A stretch of DNA of 10,657 nt. It comes from Porphyrobacter sp. (GTDB lineage Bacteria; Pseudomonadota; Alphaproteobacteria; Sphingomonadales; Sphingomonadaceae). Below, piece after piece: positions 1-6,949 of this stretch. The translations under genes were made by a program, and so were the position numbers. Positions within the stretch are counted from its first letter, which is position 1. Every line of letters begins with the position of its first letter. The stretch is taken from contig JAKFWB010000221.1 of the NCBI GenBank assembly GCA_021732945.1, forward strand, positions 1 to 10,657, given 5' to 3'. Below the pieces are notes generated by a model. The model was not told the DNA's origin, ran no database searches, and was given only the letters and a program-made list of their open reading frames with translations.

Positions 1-7
1 GGGTGCC

Positions 8-92
8 GCTTTCCGAAGGATGCGAGCAGGCGGAAAGCCGCGCTCGCCCCTCCACCATCCTTGCGGATGGTCGCCCTCCCCTGAAGGGGAGG
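8..92. repeat. Cluster of three inverted repeats downstream of rnd
   Basis: Three stem-loops lie in the 100 bases beyond the rnd stop. The first has arms GCTTTCCG (8-15) and CGGAAAGC (31-38) around a 15-base loop. The second is ACCATCC-TTGC-GGATGGT (54-71). The third is CCTCCCC-TGAA-GGGGAGG (75-92), a perfect 7-bp stem. No T-run follows on the rnd-sense strand, so a classical intrinsic terminator is not evident. The tandem GC-rich hairpins look like an intergenic REP-type repeat of the kind scattered in sphingomonad genomes (recollection, not a search). They could protect the 3' end of the rnd transcript or help end it. Confidence 0.6.
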
Positions 93-109
93 ATTAGGCG
101 TGCACATTC

Positions 110-1327
110 TCACTCCGCCGCCAACGTGTCCGGCTCGTCCAACTCAGTCGCCGCCACCACCACATCATCAATATGCGTCATTTTCAGCTTGCCGCGCTCC
201 ACCGCGAAGGCGAGCTTGCCCTCGACCAGATCGAGCGCGTCCTTGCCGAACACCTCGAACCGCCAGCCTTGCAGCACTGGCAAATCGCGCATCCCGGCAG
301 CGAGCAACTCCATCTCGTCAGCGCGGGTCAGCAGGCGCGGGGCGACGTCGATTTCGCGGGCGCGGATTTTCAGCAGCAGCTTGAGCAGATCCGCCACTAG
401 CGCGCCCTCCTTGCCCAGCGGGGCACCGCGCGTTTCCTTGTCGGGCATTTCGGATTTGGGCAGCGGTTCCGCCTCGGCGAGGATCTTCATCAGGCGCTTG
501 CCGATGTCATTGTCCTTCCACGCGGTGGAAAGCCCGCGCACCTTGGCCAGATCAGCCTGCGACTTGGGTGGGTGGCTGGCGATATCGGCGAGTGTTTCAT
601 CGCGCATGATCCGGCCGCGCGGGATGTTCTTGTGCTGCGCTTCGGCCTCGCGCCATCCGGCCAGCGCCTTCATCCGGCCGAGCACCTGCGGATTGCGCCC
701 CGACTGGCGGATGCGTTTCCATGCGACGGCAGGATCGGTGAGGTAATTGCCCGGATCGGCGAGCTTTTCCATCTCCGCATCCAACCACAAGCCGCGCCCG
801 GTCTTGATCAACTTCTTCAGGATGCGCGGGAAGATGGTGGCGAGGTGGGTGACATCGCCGATGGCATATTCGATCTGCCGCTCGGTCAGCGGGCGGCGGC
901 TCCAATCGGTAAACCGCGCACCCTTGTCGATGGTAAGGCCCATCCATGTTTCGACCAGATTGGCATAGCCGATCTGTTCGGACTGGCTGATCGCCATCAT
1001 CGCAATCTGCGTGTCGAAGATCGGCTGCGGGGTCTTGCCGGTGAGGTTGACGATGATTTCGACATCCTGCCCGCCGGCGTGGAACACCTTGAGCACGTCG
1101 TCATTCTCACACATCAGGTCGAGCAGCGGCTTAAGGTCGATCCCGTCCGCCATCGGATCAATCGCGGCGGCTTCTTCGGTATTGGCGATCTGCACCAGGC
1201 ACAGTTCGGGCCAATAGGTGTTCTCGCGCATGAATTCGGTATCGACCGCGACGAATTCGGATTTGGCGAGCCGTTCGCAGAGGTCGGAGAGAGCTTCGGT
1301 GGTGGTAATCAGCGGGTGAATTTTCAT
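110..1327 (-). CDS. rnd: Ribonuclease D (3'-5' exoribonuclease)
   Basis: A 405-aa cytoplasmic DEDDy-family exoribonuclease that trims the 3' ends of tRNA precursors and other stable RNAs with two metal ions. The N-terminal exonuclease domain shows ExoI with VAVDTEFM (D29, E31), ExoII with HAGGQDVEII (D88) and ExoIII with IEYAIGDVTHL (Y154, D158), so the catalytic set is complete. An HRDC-like helical region follows at about residues 210-290, then a C-terminal helical tail, a typical RNase D layout. The start at 1327 (MKIHPLI) is preferred to an in-frame ATG at 1399 because family homology begins here and the extra 24 residues look non-coding. The Shine-Dalgarno is weak (AAGATG). It is divergent from aspS. 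A short hairpin lies in its leader. Confidence 0.93.
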   Translation of the reverse strand: MKIHPLITTTEALSDLCERLAKSEFVAVDTEFMRENTYWPELCLVQIANTEEAAAIDPMADGIDLKPLLDLMCENDDVLKVFHAGGQDVEIIVNLTGKTPQPIFDTQIAMMAISQSEQIGYANLVETWMGLTIDKGARFTDWSRRPLTERQIEYAIGDVTHLATIFPRILKKLIKTGRGLWLDAEMEKLADPGNYLTDPAVAWKRIRQSGRNPQVLGRMKALAGWREAEAQHKNIPRGRIMRDETLADIASHPPKSQADLAKVRGLSTAWKDNDIGKRLMKILAEAEPLPKSEMPDKETRGAPLGKEGALVADLLKLLLKIRAREIDVAPRLLTRADEMELLAAGMRDLPVLQGWRFEVFGKDALDLVEGKLAFAVERGKLKMTHIDDVVVAATELDEPDTLAAE

Positions 1328-1345
1328 GTCATCTTTTCGTATTGC

Positions 1346-1361
1346 AGGCGGAGTGCCGCCT
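1346..1361 (-). promoter_or_regulatory. Hairpin in the rnd leader
   Basis: AGGCGG-AGTG-CCGCCT is a perfect 6-bp stem with a 4-base loop, lying 18 bases before the rnd start codon. On the rnd transcript it would form a compact GC-rich hairpin just upstream of the ribosome binding region. A role in translation or mRNA stability is possible, but nothing in the sequence shows it is regulatory. Confidence 0.35.
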
Positions 1362-1392
1362 TCGGGATTGAACCCATGTGACCCAGCGCCGC

Positions 1393-1421
1393 TTGACAAA
1401 GCGCAAGGCTTCCCCTGTTAG
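1393..1421 (+). promoter_or_regulatory. Candidate sigma70-type promoter for aspS
   Basis: A perfect -35 box TTGACA (1393-1398) is followed after 17 bases by TGTTAG (1416-1421), a moderate -10 match. Transcription would begin near 1428 and leave a leader of about 80 bases before the aspS ATG at 1508. This is the strongest promoter-like pair in the 180-bp gap between the divergent rnd and aspS genes. The start site has not been measured. Confidence 0.55.
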
Positions 1422-1507
1422 CGCGCCGGTAAATGCCCGGTTGCGGCAAGCCCAACCACGCGACCCGCGCCCCTAGCGTCATAGCCTCGGACAGGACAAG
1501 AGTTTAG

Positions 1508-3295
1508 ATGCACCCCTATCGCACGCATACTTGCGCACAGCTTTCTTCGGCCCAAGTGGGCGAAACCGTCCGCCTGTCGGGCTGGGTTCACCGCAAGCGC
1601 GATTTTGGCGGGTTGCTGTTCGTCGATTTGCGCGATCACTACGGCATCACGCAGGTGGTGGCCGACGCGGATTCGCCCGCTTTGACGGTGTTGGATCGGT
1701 TGCGGGTGGAATCGGTCATCACCATCGAAGGCGAGGTGAAAGCCCGCTCGGCCGAGACCGTGAACCCGAAGCTCGCCACCGGCGAAGTTGAGGTGTTCGC
1801 ACGGCAAATCATGGTGCAGAGCGCATCGGAAGAACTGCCGCTGCCGGTCGCCGATGAGCAGCCTTACCCTGAGGACGTGCGGTTGAAATACCGCTTCCTC
1901 GATCTGCGGCGCGAAACTCTGCACAAGAACATCATGACCCGCGTGGCGGTAGTCGCCGATATGCGCGCGCGGATGGCGGCGGCGGGGTTCAACGAATTTT
2001 CGACCCCGATCCTCACCGCATCGTCGCCCGAAGGCGCGCGCGATTTTCTGGTGCCGAGCCGCATTCATGCTGGCAAATTCTACGCGCTCCCGCAGGCGCC
2101 GCAGCAGTACAAGCAGCTGCTGATGGTCGCGGGCTTTGATCGCTACTTCCAGATCGCCCCCTGCTTCCGCGATGAAGACCCGCGCGCTGACCGCCTGCCG
2201 GGCGAATTCTACCAGCTCGATCTGGAAATGAGCTTCGTCACGCAAGAAGAAGTGTGGGAAACGATGGAACCCGTCATTCAGGGCACCTTCGCGGCCTTCG
2301 CAGGCGACAAGACAGTCACCCCCGCCGGTGAATTCCCGCGCATTCCCTATGACGAGGCGATCCTCAAGTACGGCAGCGACAAGCCCGATCTGCGCAACCC
2401 GCTGATCATCAGCGATGTCTCGCACCACTTCACGCAGAGCGGGTTCGGCCTGTTCGAGAAGATCGTCGGCGGCGGCGGTGTCGTCCGCGTCATTCCTGCG
2501 CCCGTGACCCACGAAAAGAGCCGCAAGTTCTTCGACGACATGAACGATTGGGCGCGCAAGGAAGGATATGCGGGCCTCGGCTATGTCACCCGCAAGGGCG
2601 GTGAGTTCGGCGGGCCGATTGCCAAAAACCACGGCGCAGACCGGATGGCGGACCTCTACGCCGAACTCGGCCTTGGCGAGAACGACGGATTGTTCTTCGC
2701 CGCAGGCAAAGCTGCCGACGCCGCCAAGCTAGCCGGTGCTGCGCGGATCCGCGTCGGCGAAGAACTCGGCCTGATCGACGAGAACGCTTTCGCGCTCGCA
2801 TGGATTGTCGATTTCCCTTTCTACGAATGGAACGAGGATGAAAAGAAGGTCGATTTCAGCCATAACCCCTTCTCGATGCCGCAGGGCGGGATTGATGCGC
2901 TGAACGGGCAGGACCCGTTGACGCTGAAGGCGTTTCAATACGATCTGGTCTGCAACGGCTATGAAATCGCCAGTGGTTCGATCCGCAACCATATGCCCGA
3001 AACCATGGTCAAGGCGTTCGAAATCGTCGGCCTCAGCAAGGCGGATGTGGAAGAACGCTTTGGCGGGATGTACCGCGCGTTCCAATACGGCGCGCCGCCA
3101 CATGGCGGGATGGCTGCGGGCGTTGACCGGATCGTGATGCTTCTCTGCGGCGTCAAGAACCTGCGCGAAATCTCGCTCTTCCCGATGAACCAGCGCGCCG
3201 AAGATCTGTTGATGGGCGCGCCGAGCCCGGCTGAGCCGCGGTCTTTGCGCGAGTTGCATCTGCGCGTGGTCGAACCGCCCAAGAAGGACGTCTGA
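1508..3295 (+). CDS. aspS: Aspartyl-tRNA synthetase (class II)
   Basis: A 595-aa cytoplasmic enzyme that charges tRNA-Asp with aspartate using ATP, of normal length for the bacterial form. The N-terminal OB-fold anticodon-binding domain (about 1-110) includes [12 protein letters not shown] and VDLRDHYG. The class II catalytic core shows YRFLDLRR, motif 2 as [19 protein letters not shown], and motif 3 as [11 protein letters not shown] near the C-terminus. A GAD-type insertion domain lies between motifs 2 and 3 (about residues 290-420), as in bacterial AspRS. The ATG start is at the family N-terminus ([10 protein letters not shown]) and is preceded by AGGA and AAGAG. Many alphaproteobacteria lack AsnRS and use a non-discriminating AspRS with GatCAB; F33 and the AETVNP segment fall at positions tied to that property, but the sequence alone does not settle it. 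Confidence 0.96.
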   Translation: MHPYRTHTCAQLSSAQVGETVRLSGWVHRKRDFGGLLFVDLRDHYGITQVVADADSPALTVLDRLRVESVITIEGEVKARSAETVNPKLATGEVEVFARQIMVQSASEELPLPVADEQPYPEDVRLKYRFLDLRRETLHKNIMTRVAVVADMRARMAAAGFNEFSTPILTASSPEGARDFLVPSRIHAGKFYALPQAPQQYKQLLMVAGFDRYFQIAPCFRDEDPRADRLPGEFYQLDLEMSFVTQEEVWETMEPVIQGTFAAFAGDKTVTPAGEFPRIPYDEAILKYGSDKPDLRNPLIISDVSHHFTQSGFGLFEKIVGGGGVVRVIPAPVTHEKSRKFFDDMNDWARKEGYAGLGYVTRKGGEFGGPIAKNHGADRMADLYAELGLGENDGLFFAAGKAADAAKLAGAARIRVGEELGLIDENAFALAWIVDFPFYEWNEDEKKVDFSHNPFSMPQGGIDALNGQDPLTLKAFQYDLVCNGYEIASGSIRNHMPETMVKAFEIVGLSKADVEERFGGMYRAFQYGAPPHGGMAAGVDRIVMLLCGVKNLREISLFPMNQRAEDLLMGAPSPAEPRSLRELHLRVVEPPKKDV

Positions 3296-3411
3296 TTTGC
3301 CGGATATGATGCTGGGCTTGATATGCGCCCCATGATGCCCACTTGCGCTTGCCCGCGCCGTTCATTAGGGCGGTGACGCGTTTTTCTAACCCCAGTTCAA
3401 GAGGGAATACC

Positions 3412-3648
3412 ATGAGCGATACTGCCGACCGGGTGGCCAAGATTGTCGTCGAGCATCTCGGCGTGGAAGCTGACAAGGTGACTCAGGATGCCAGCTTCAT
3501 TGATGATCTTGGCGCCGACAGCCTCGATATCGTTGAGCTGGTGATGGCCTTCGAAGAGGAATTCGGCGTCGAAATCCCCGACGATGCGGCCGAGAAGATC
3601 ACCACCGTTGGTGACGCGACCAAGTACATCGAAGAACATAAGGGCTGA
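3412..3648 (+). CDS. acpP: Acyl carrier protein
   Basis: A 78-aa acidic cytosolic protein that carries growing acyl chains on a 4'-phosphopantetheine arm during fatty-acid synthesis. The attachment serine is S37 in the classic [15 protein letters not shown] motif. Length and four-helix pattern are standard. The start is set by AGAGGG six bases upstream of ATG (MSDTADRV); the longer in-frame opening from 3343 is rejected because it adds a basic, unrelated stretch to an acidic protein. The next gene on the same strand is fabF, which uses acyl-ACP as substrate, a widespread functional pairing. The 151-bp gap to fabF contains REP-like inverted repeats that could separate the expression levels of the two genes. 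Confidence 0.97.
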   Translation: MSDTADRVAKIVVEHLGVEADKVTQDASFIDDLGADSLDIVELVMAFEEEFGVEIPDDAAEKITTVGDATKYIEEHKG

Positions 3649-3661
3649 TCAGGCCTAAACT

Positions 3662-3768
3662 CCCGTTCGCCCTAGTCCTGAGCCTGCCGAAGGATCGAAG
3701 GGTCGTCCTTGCCTTGTGGCATAGCGACGGAAGAAAAGCGGGGCTTCGACAGGCTCAGCCCGAACGGG
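3662..3768. repeat. REP-like inverted repeat between acpP and fabF
   Basis: The left arm (3662-3692) begins CCCGTTCG and ends GAGCCTGCCGAAG. The right arm (3744-3768) reads, as its reverse complement, CCCGTTCGGGCTGAGCCTGT followed by CGAAG. The two are imperfect inverted copies about 50 bases apart. Inside lies a smaller stem, AAGGA-t-CGA-AGGG-TCG-TCCTT (3690-3710). A further AGCCTGTC fragment follows at 3773-3780, just before the fabF ribosome binding site. The GAGCCTGTCGAAG motif resembles palindromic intergenic repeats I associate with sphingomonad genomes. A likely effect is stabilising the acpP message or attenuating read-through into fabF. Confidence 0.7.
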
Positions 3769-3799
3769 TTTGAGCCTGTCTTGCGTTTTGGAGAACAAT

Positions 3800-5059
3800 A
3801 TGCGCCGTGTGGTTGTTACCGGGCTTGGCCTCGTCACCCCGCTTGGGGCCGATGTCGAGACGACGTGGGCTAACCTCATCGCTGGCGAAAGCGGGGCGGG
3901 CCAGATCACCCGTTTCGATACGTCAGACCAGAAGTGCACCATCGCCTGCGAGGTGAAGGGCAAGGATCACCCCTGGGGCTTCGATCCCGACAAGCGCGTG
4001 GACCACAAGGTCCAGCGGCAGGTCGATCCCTTCATCATCTACGGCATTGATGCCGCAGGCCAGGCGCTGGAAGATGCGGGCCTGACCGACATGACCCAAG
4101 CCGAGAAGGAGCGCACTGGCTGCTCCATCGGATCGGGTATCGGCGGCCTGCCGGGGATCGAGATCGAAAGCGTCAATTTGCACGAGCGCGGCCCTTCGCG
4201 CGTCTCGCCGCACTTTGTGCATGGGCGGCTGATTAACCTCATCACCGGACAGGTGCAGATCAAATATGGCTTCATGGGGCCGAACCACGCGGTGGTGACG
4301 GCGTGCTCCACCGGCGCACATTCGATTGGCGATGCCGCGCGGATGATCATGGCGGATGATGCTGATGTGATGCTGGCTGGCGGCGCGGAAGGCACCATCA
4401 ACCCGCTCGGCATCGCAGGTTTTGCACAGGCGCGCGCGCTTAATATGAGCATGAATGATCGCCCAACCGAAGCCAGTCGCCCCTATGACAAGAACCGCGA
4501 TGGCTTTGTCATGGGCGAGGGTGCGGGCGTGATCGTGCTTGAAGAATATGAGCGGGCGAAAGCGCGCGGCGCAAAGATTTATGCCGAAGTTACCGGCTAC
4601 GGCTTGTCGGGCGATGCCTACCACGTCACCGCCCCGCACCCCGAAGGTCGCGGCGCGGAGCTCGCGATGCGGATGGCGCTTAAGAAGGCGGGCCTCGGCC
4701 CCGGCGACATTGATTACATCAACGCCCACGGCACCTCGACCATGGCTGACACAATCGAACTCGCCGCGATCAAGCGCGTGCTGGGCGATAATCTCGGCGG
4801 TGCTTCGATGTCATCGACCAAGAGCGCCATCGGCCACCTGCTCGGCGGCGCGGGCGCGGTGGAGGCGATCTTCTGCATCCTCGCGATGCGCGACGGGATC
4901 GTGCCGCCGACATTGAACCTGCATGATCCCGATGATGGCACGGAGGGCATTGACCTAGTGCCCTTGGTGGCGCGCAAGCGCGAAGTGCGCGCCGTGCTCA
5001 ACAACAGCTTCGGCTTTGGCGGCACCAACGCGTCAATCATCATGCAGAAGGTCGATTAA
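3800..5059 (+). CDS. fabF: Beta-ketoacyl-ACP synthase II
   Basis: A 419-aa cytosolic thiolase-fold condensing enzyme that elongates acyl-ACP with malonyl-ACP in type II fatty-acid synthesis. The catalytic set is complete: C169 in VVTACSTGAHS, H310 in INAHGTST, K341 in STKSAIGH, and H346 in IGHLLGGAG. The C-terminal glycine-rich NNSFGFGGTNASI is also present. The start is MRRVVVTGLGLVTPLG, the family N-terminus, with GGAG six bases upstream (3790-3793); an ATG at 3770 lies upstream of this Shine-Dalgarno and is rejected. The segment after the catalytic His reads MADTIE instead of the common PLxD, a variant I believe occurs in related bacteria. It ends four bases before the mltG start, so the two are probably co-transcribed. 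Confidence 0.96.
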   Translation: MRRVVVTGLGLVTPLGADVETTWANLIAGESGAGQITRFDTSDQKCTIACEVKGKDHPWGFDPDKRVDHKVQRQVDPFIIYGIDAAGQALEDAGLTDMTQAEKERTGCSIGSGIGGLPGIEIESVNLHERGPSRVSPHFVHGRLINLITGQVQIKYGFMGPNHAVVTACSTGAHSIGDAARMIMADDADVMLAGGAEGTINPLGIAGFAQARALNMSMNDRPTEASRPYDKNRDGFVMGEGAGVIVLEEYERAKARGAKIYAEVTGYGLSGDAYHVTAPHPEGRGAELAMRMALKKAGLGPGDIDYINAHGTSTMADTIELAAIKRVLGDNLGGASMSSTKSAIGHLLGGAGAVEAIFCILAMRDGIVPPTLNLHDPDDGTEGIDLVPLVARKREVRAVLNNSFGFGGTNASIIMQKVD

Positions 5060-5063
5060 CCTC

Positions 5064-6029
5064 GTGAAAGCTGCGCGCGGATTGGTGCTGATCCTGCTGG
5101 TGCTGGGCGCTGCCGGGCTGATGTTCGCGTGGACATTCCTGGGATCGGCGACCGTTGGCAAGGACACCAACTTCACCATTCCGGCCGGCGCTTCGGTTTC
5201 GTCCGTGGCGCAGAAGCTGGAGGCCGAGGGGCTGATTTCGTCGGCCTCGGGCTTTGTGCTGCAAGCGCGCATCTTCGGATCGGGCACGCCAATTCAAGCG
5301 GGCGAATTCGAGCTTTCTCCCGGCATGAGCCAGGTCGATATCCTCGCTGCGTTCCAATCGGGTGATGTGGTGCAGCGCTTCATCACCATTCCCGAAGGCA
5401 TGCCTTCGATTCTCGTCTGGGAACGGCTGATGGCCGAGGAACTGCTGACCGGCGAAGTTGCCGTGCCGCCCGAAGGCTCGATCCTGCCCGATACCTACGC
5501 CTTCGAACGCGGCCAATCGCGCGCCAGCATTGTCGAGCAGATGCAGACCGCGATGGACAAGGCCCTGGCTGAGGAATGGGCCAAGCGCAGCCCCGGCATT
5601 GCGGTCGATACGATTCGCGATGCACTGACCCTGGCCGCGATTGTCGAGAAGGAAACCGGCAAGCCTGAAGAGCGGCGGATGGTCGCCGGGCTCTATTCCA
5701 ACCGGGTGAAGACCGGGATGCTGCTGCAAGCCGATCCAACGATTATTTATCCGATTACCAAAGGCAAGCCGCTCGGCCGCCGCATCCGCCAATCAGAGAT
5801 CGCTGCAGTCAACGGCTACAACACCTATACCCGCGCTGGGCTGCCCGAAGGTCCGATCACCAATCCGGGTCGCGCCAGCATCGCTGCCGTGCTCAACCCC
5901 GAAAAAACCGGAGCGCTGTTCATGGTCGCCGACGGGACGGGCGGGCACTGGTTCGCCGCGACGAACGAAGAACACAACGCCAATGTCGCCAAGTGGTACG
6001 CGATCCGCCGTGAGCGGGGCGAGATGTGA
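5064..6029 (+). CDS. mltG: Endolytic murein transglycosylase MltG
   Basis: A 321-aa inner-membrane protein that cleaves nascent peptidoglycan glycan strands and is proposed to end their polymerisation. One N-terminal membrane helix (about residues 6-26, GLVLILLVLGAAGLMFAW) anchors a periplasmic part with a LysM-like segment (about 33-105) and the YceG/MltG catalytic domain. Key motifs are PEGSILPDTY (136-145), TLAAIVEKETG with the likely catalytic E195, LLQADPTIIY, GLPEGPITNPGRASI and FAATNEEHN. A GTG at 5064, four bases after fabF stops, is chosen because it gives a short basic lead into the membrane helix; AGAAGG at 5046-5051 could serve as a distant Shine-Dalgarno inside fabF. An ATG at 5016 would overlap fabF by 44 bases. 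The fabF-mltG adjacency is common in alphaproteobacteria. Confidence 0.92.
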   Translation: MKAARGLVLILLVLGAAGLMFAWTFLGSATVGKDTNFTIPAGASVSSVAQKLEAEGLISSASGFVLQARIFGSGTPIQAGEFELSPGMSQVDILAAFQSGDVVQRFITIPEGMPSILVWERLMAEELLTGEVAVPPEGSILPDTYAFERGQSRASIVEQMQTAMDKALAEEWAKRSPGIAVDTIRDALTLAAIVEKETGKPEERRMVAGLYSNRVKTGMLLQADPTIIYPITKGKPLGRRIRQSEIAAVNGYNTYTRAGLPEGPITNPGRASIAAVLNPEKTGALFMVADGTGGHWFAATNEEHNANVAKWYAIRRERGEM

Positions 6030-6050
6030 CCCACTCGGCCACCAATCGCG

Positions 6051-6581
6051 ATGGCTGACCCCTTTATCCTCACCGCCGCTTTGCCGACCGACCTCGGCGC
6101 ATGGGCCGAGGGTCTGCGCCGCGCGCACTATCCGGTCGAGAAGAACCGGCTCCACGCCCACGTCACGCTGTTCCATTCCTTTGCGCCATCGCTGCTGGAC
6201 GAGTTGCAGGATTTCCTCCCGCGCATTGCCGCCGAGTTTGCAGCGCCCGAAGGGGTGGTGAGCGGAGTGATGGATCTGGGCAAGGGCACGGCCATCGCGC
6301 TGAAGGCACCGCAGCTGCTGAGCTTGCGCGCGGCCGTAGCCGAGCACTTCCACGGCAGCCTGACCGCGCAAGACCTCTACGAGCCGCGCCCGCATATCAC
6401 CATCCAGAACAAGGTGACCAAGGAAGAGGCGCGCAGCCTGCAAGCCAGCCTTGGCCCGGTGCTCGCGCCGTGGATCGCCAAGGGCCGCTTCACCTTTCCC
6501 GCGCTGGACCTGTGGCAATATCGCGGCGGACCGTGGGACAAGGTCAAGGCATGCAGTTTTCGCGGACACGCGCGGTTTTAG
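6051..6581 (+). CDS. 2'-5' RNA ligase-like 2H phosphoesterase
   Basis: A 176-aa cytoplasmic protein of the 2H phosphoesterase superfamily (ThpR/LigT group). The two catalytic signatures are HVT at residues 37-39 (HAHVTLFH) and HIT at 115-117 (RPHITIQNK), about 78 residues apart as expected for the two-lobed fold. Characterised relatives ligate tRNA halves through 2'-5' bonds or hydrolyse 2',3'-cyclic phosphates; the substrate of this one cannot be read from sequence. It starts 21 bases after mltG, so it is probably the last gene of the fabF-mltG transcript. No convincing Shine-Dalgarno precedes the ATG. No clear intrinsic terminator follows before the tRNA gene. Confidence 0.85.
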   Translation: MADPFILTAALPTDLGAWAEGLRRAHYPVEKNRLHAHVTLFHSFAPSLLDELQDFLPRIAAEFAAPEGVVSGVMDLGKGTAIALKAPQLLSLRAAVAEHFHGSLTAQDLYEPRPHITIQNKVTKEEARSLQASLGPVLAPWIAKGRFTFPALDLWQYRGGPWDKVKACSFRGHARF

Positions 6582-6600
6582 CTGCGCCGCGTATCCGGGC

Positions 6601-6628
6601 TTGACCCAGCTCGCCGCCCGCCTTAAGT
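6601..6628 (+). promoter_or_regulatory. Candidate promoter for tRNA-Met
   Basis: TTGACC (6601-6606) and TTAAGT (6623-6628) are separated by 16 bases and are followed by a GC-rich stretch, a discriminator type common at stable-RNA promoters. Initiation near 6635 would leave a 5' leader of about 60 bases for RNase P to remove. The leader contains a 7-bp inverted repeat, CACCCGG (6649-6655) and CCGGGTG (6681-6687). The pair is plausible, but the -10 match is only moderate. Confidence 0.45.
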
Positions 6629-6694
6629 GCGCGCCTCGCCCGGGCCGACACCCGGTGCCGAATCCGGACCTACAGACGCGCCGGGTGCCCATGG

Positions 6695-6771
6695 GGCGGA
6701 GTAGCTCAGCCGGTTAGAGCAGCGGAATCATAATCCGCGTGTCGGGGGTTCGAGTCCCTCCTCCGCTACCA
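6695..6771 (+). tRNA. tRNA-Met (anticodon CAT), elongator type
   Basis: A complete 77-base cloverleaf with encoded CCA. The acceptor stem GGCGGAG pairs with CTCCGCT through a G-U pair at 1-72. The D arm is GCTC/GAGC. The anticodon arm is GCGGA-ATCATAA-TCCGC with CAT at 6729-6731, and the T arm is GGGGG-TTCGAGT-CCCTC. The CAT anticodon could mean elongator Met, initiator Met or lysidine-modified Ile. The 1-72 pair (initiators have a mismatch) and the anticodon stem without three G-C pairs next to the loop argue against an initiator, and the sequence matches the elongator Met type I know from alphaproteobacteria better than tRNA-Ile2. Its 3' end is the attachment site of the adjoining island, and the gene remains intact. 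Confidence 0.93.
6749..6771 (+). other. Probable attachment site core (attL) in the tRNA 3' end
   Basis: P4-type integrases that target tRNA genes usually recombine within the T arm and 3' acceptor strand and rebuild them from the incoming DNA. Here the T-arm loop through CCA (starting TTCGAGTCCC) is directly followed by island sequence, so this segment is the expected left attachment core. The exact crossover point cannot be fixed without the right-hand copy. Confidence 0.6.
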
Positions 6772-6781
6772 ATCTCGAATC

Positions 6782-6866
6782 CGCATGGGTTCGTTTGCTG
6801 CCGCATGCGTCCGTAAAATCTAATTAATTCAGAATGATATGCGTGATTCGCGTTCGCATGCGTCCG
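6782..6866. repeat. CGCATGCGTCCG direct repeats, possible integrase arm sites
   Basis: CGCATGCGTCCG occurs exactly at 6802-6813 and 6855-6866, 53 bases apart, and a diverged copy CGCATGGGT lies at 6782-6790. The core CGCATGCG is itself a palindrome. An A/T-rich tract (6814-6840, with TAAAAT and TAATTAATT) separates the two full copies. Short repeats flanking an A/T-rich bend next to an attachment core are typical of arm-type integrase and excisionase sites. This assignment is an inference. Confidence 0.5.
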
Positions 6867-6896
6867 CTTGCATTCGCTTGAAGCCGGATTTGGCGT

Positions 6897-6948
6897 GGGG
6901 GTATTTTGGGGGTATTTTCCGGGGGTACCGAAAAGGAGCGATACCCCC
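6897..6948 (+). promoter_or_regulatory. GGGGGTA iterons and Shine-Dalgarno hairpin before the integrase
   Basis: GGGGGTATTTT is repeated exactly at 6897-6907 and 6908-6918, a third GGGGGTA is at 6921-6927, and an inverted copy ATACCCCC is at 6941-6948, ending one base before the integrase ATG. The spacings of 11 and 13 bases put the direct copies on about the same DNA face. In RNA, 6921-6927 can pair with 6942-6948 as a 7-bp GC-rich stem whose 14-base loop contains the ribosome binding site AGGAG (6934-6938). Either of the first two copies could instead give an 8-bp stem. The arrangement suggests autoregulation by the integrase or a transcription factor, translational control, or both. I recall similar GGGGGTA stretches before other P4-type integrases. 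Confidence 0.6.
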
Positions 6949-6949
6949 A

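Noticed and set aside
572..1381. 269-aa plus-strand open frame opposite rnd
   Set aside because: It is a shadow of the RNase D coding strand with no recognisable domain and no ribosome binding site.
1418..2632. 404-aa minus-strand open frame opposite aspS
   Set aside because: It lies antisense to a clear AspRS, has no family motif, and is explained by the low frequency of stop codons on the antisense strand of GC-rich genes.
3347..3385. Possible aspS terminator (CGCC/GGCG stem followed by TTTTT)
   Set aside because: The stem is only four pairs and the T-run is separated from it by about eight bases, so it does not qualify as an intrinsic terminator.
3923..4729. 268-aa minus-strand open frame opposite fabF
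   Set aside because: Antisense to FabF, which has all its catalytic residues; the composition is non-protein-like.
6570..6600. Possible terminator after the 2H phosphoesterase (CGCGG/CCGCG)
   Set aside because: The stem is five pairs with an 11-base loop and no T-run follows.
5793..6692. 299-aa minus-strand open frame opposite mltG and the 2H phosphoesterase
   Set aside because: It spans two well-supported genes antisense and has Arg/Gly-rich composition typical of an antisense shadow.
6695..6771. tRNA as Ile2 (lysidine-modified CAT) or initiator Met
   Set aside because: The G-U 1-72 pair and the absence of three G-C pairs at the base of the anticodon stem disfavour the initiator; the sequence resembles alphaproteobacterial elongator Met more than tRNA-Ile2.
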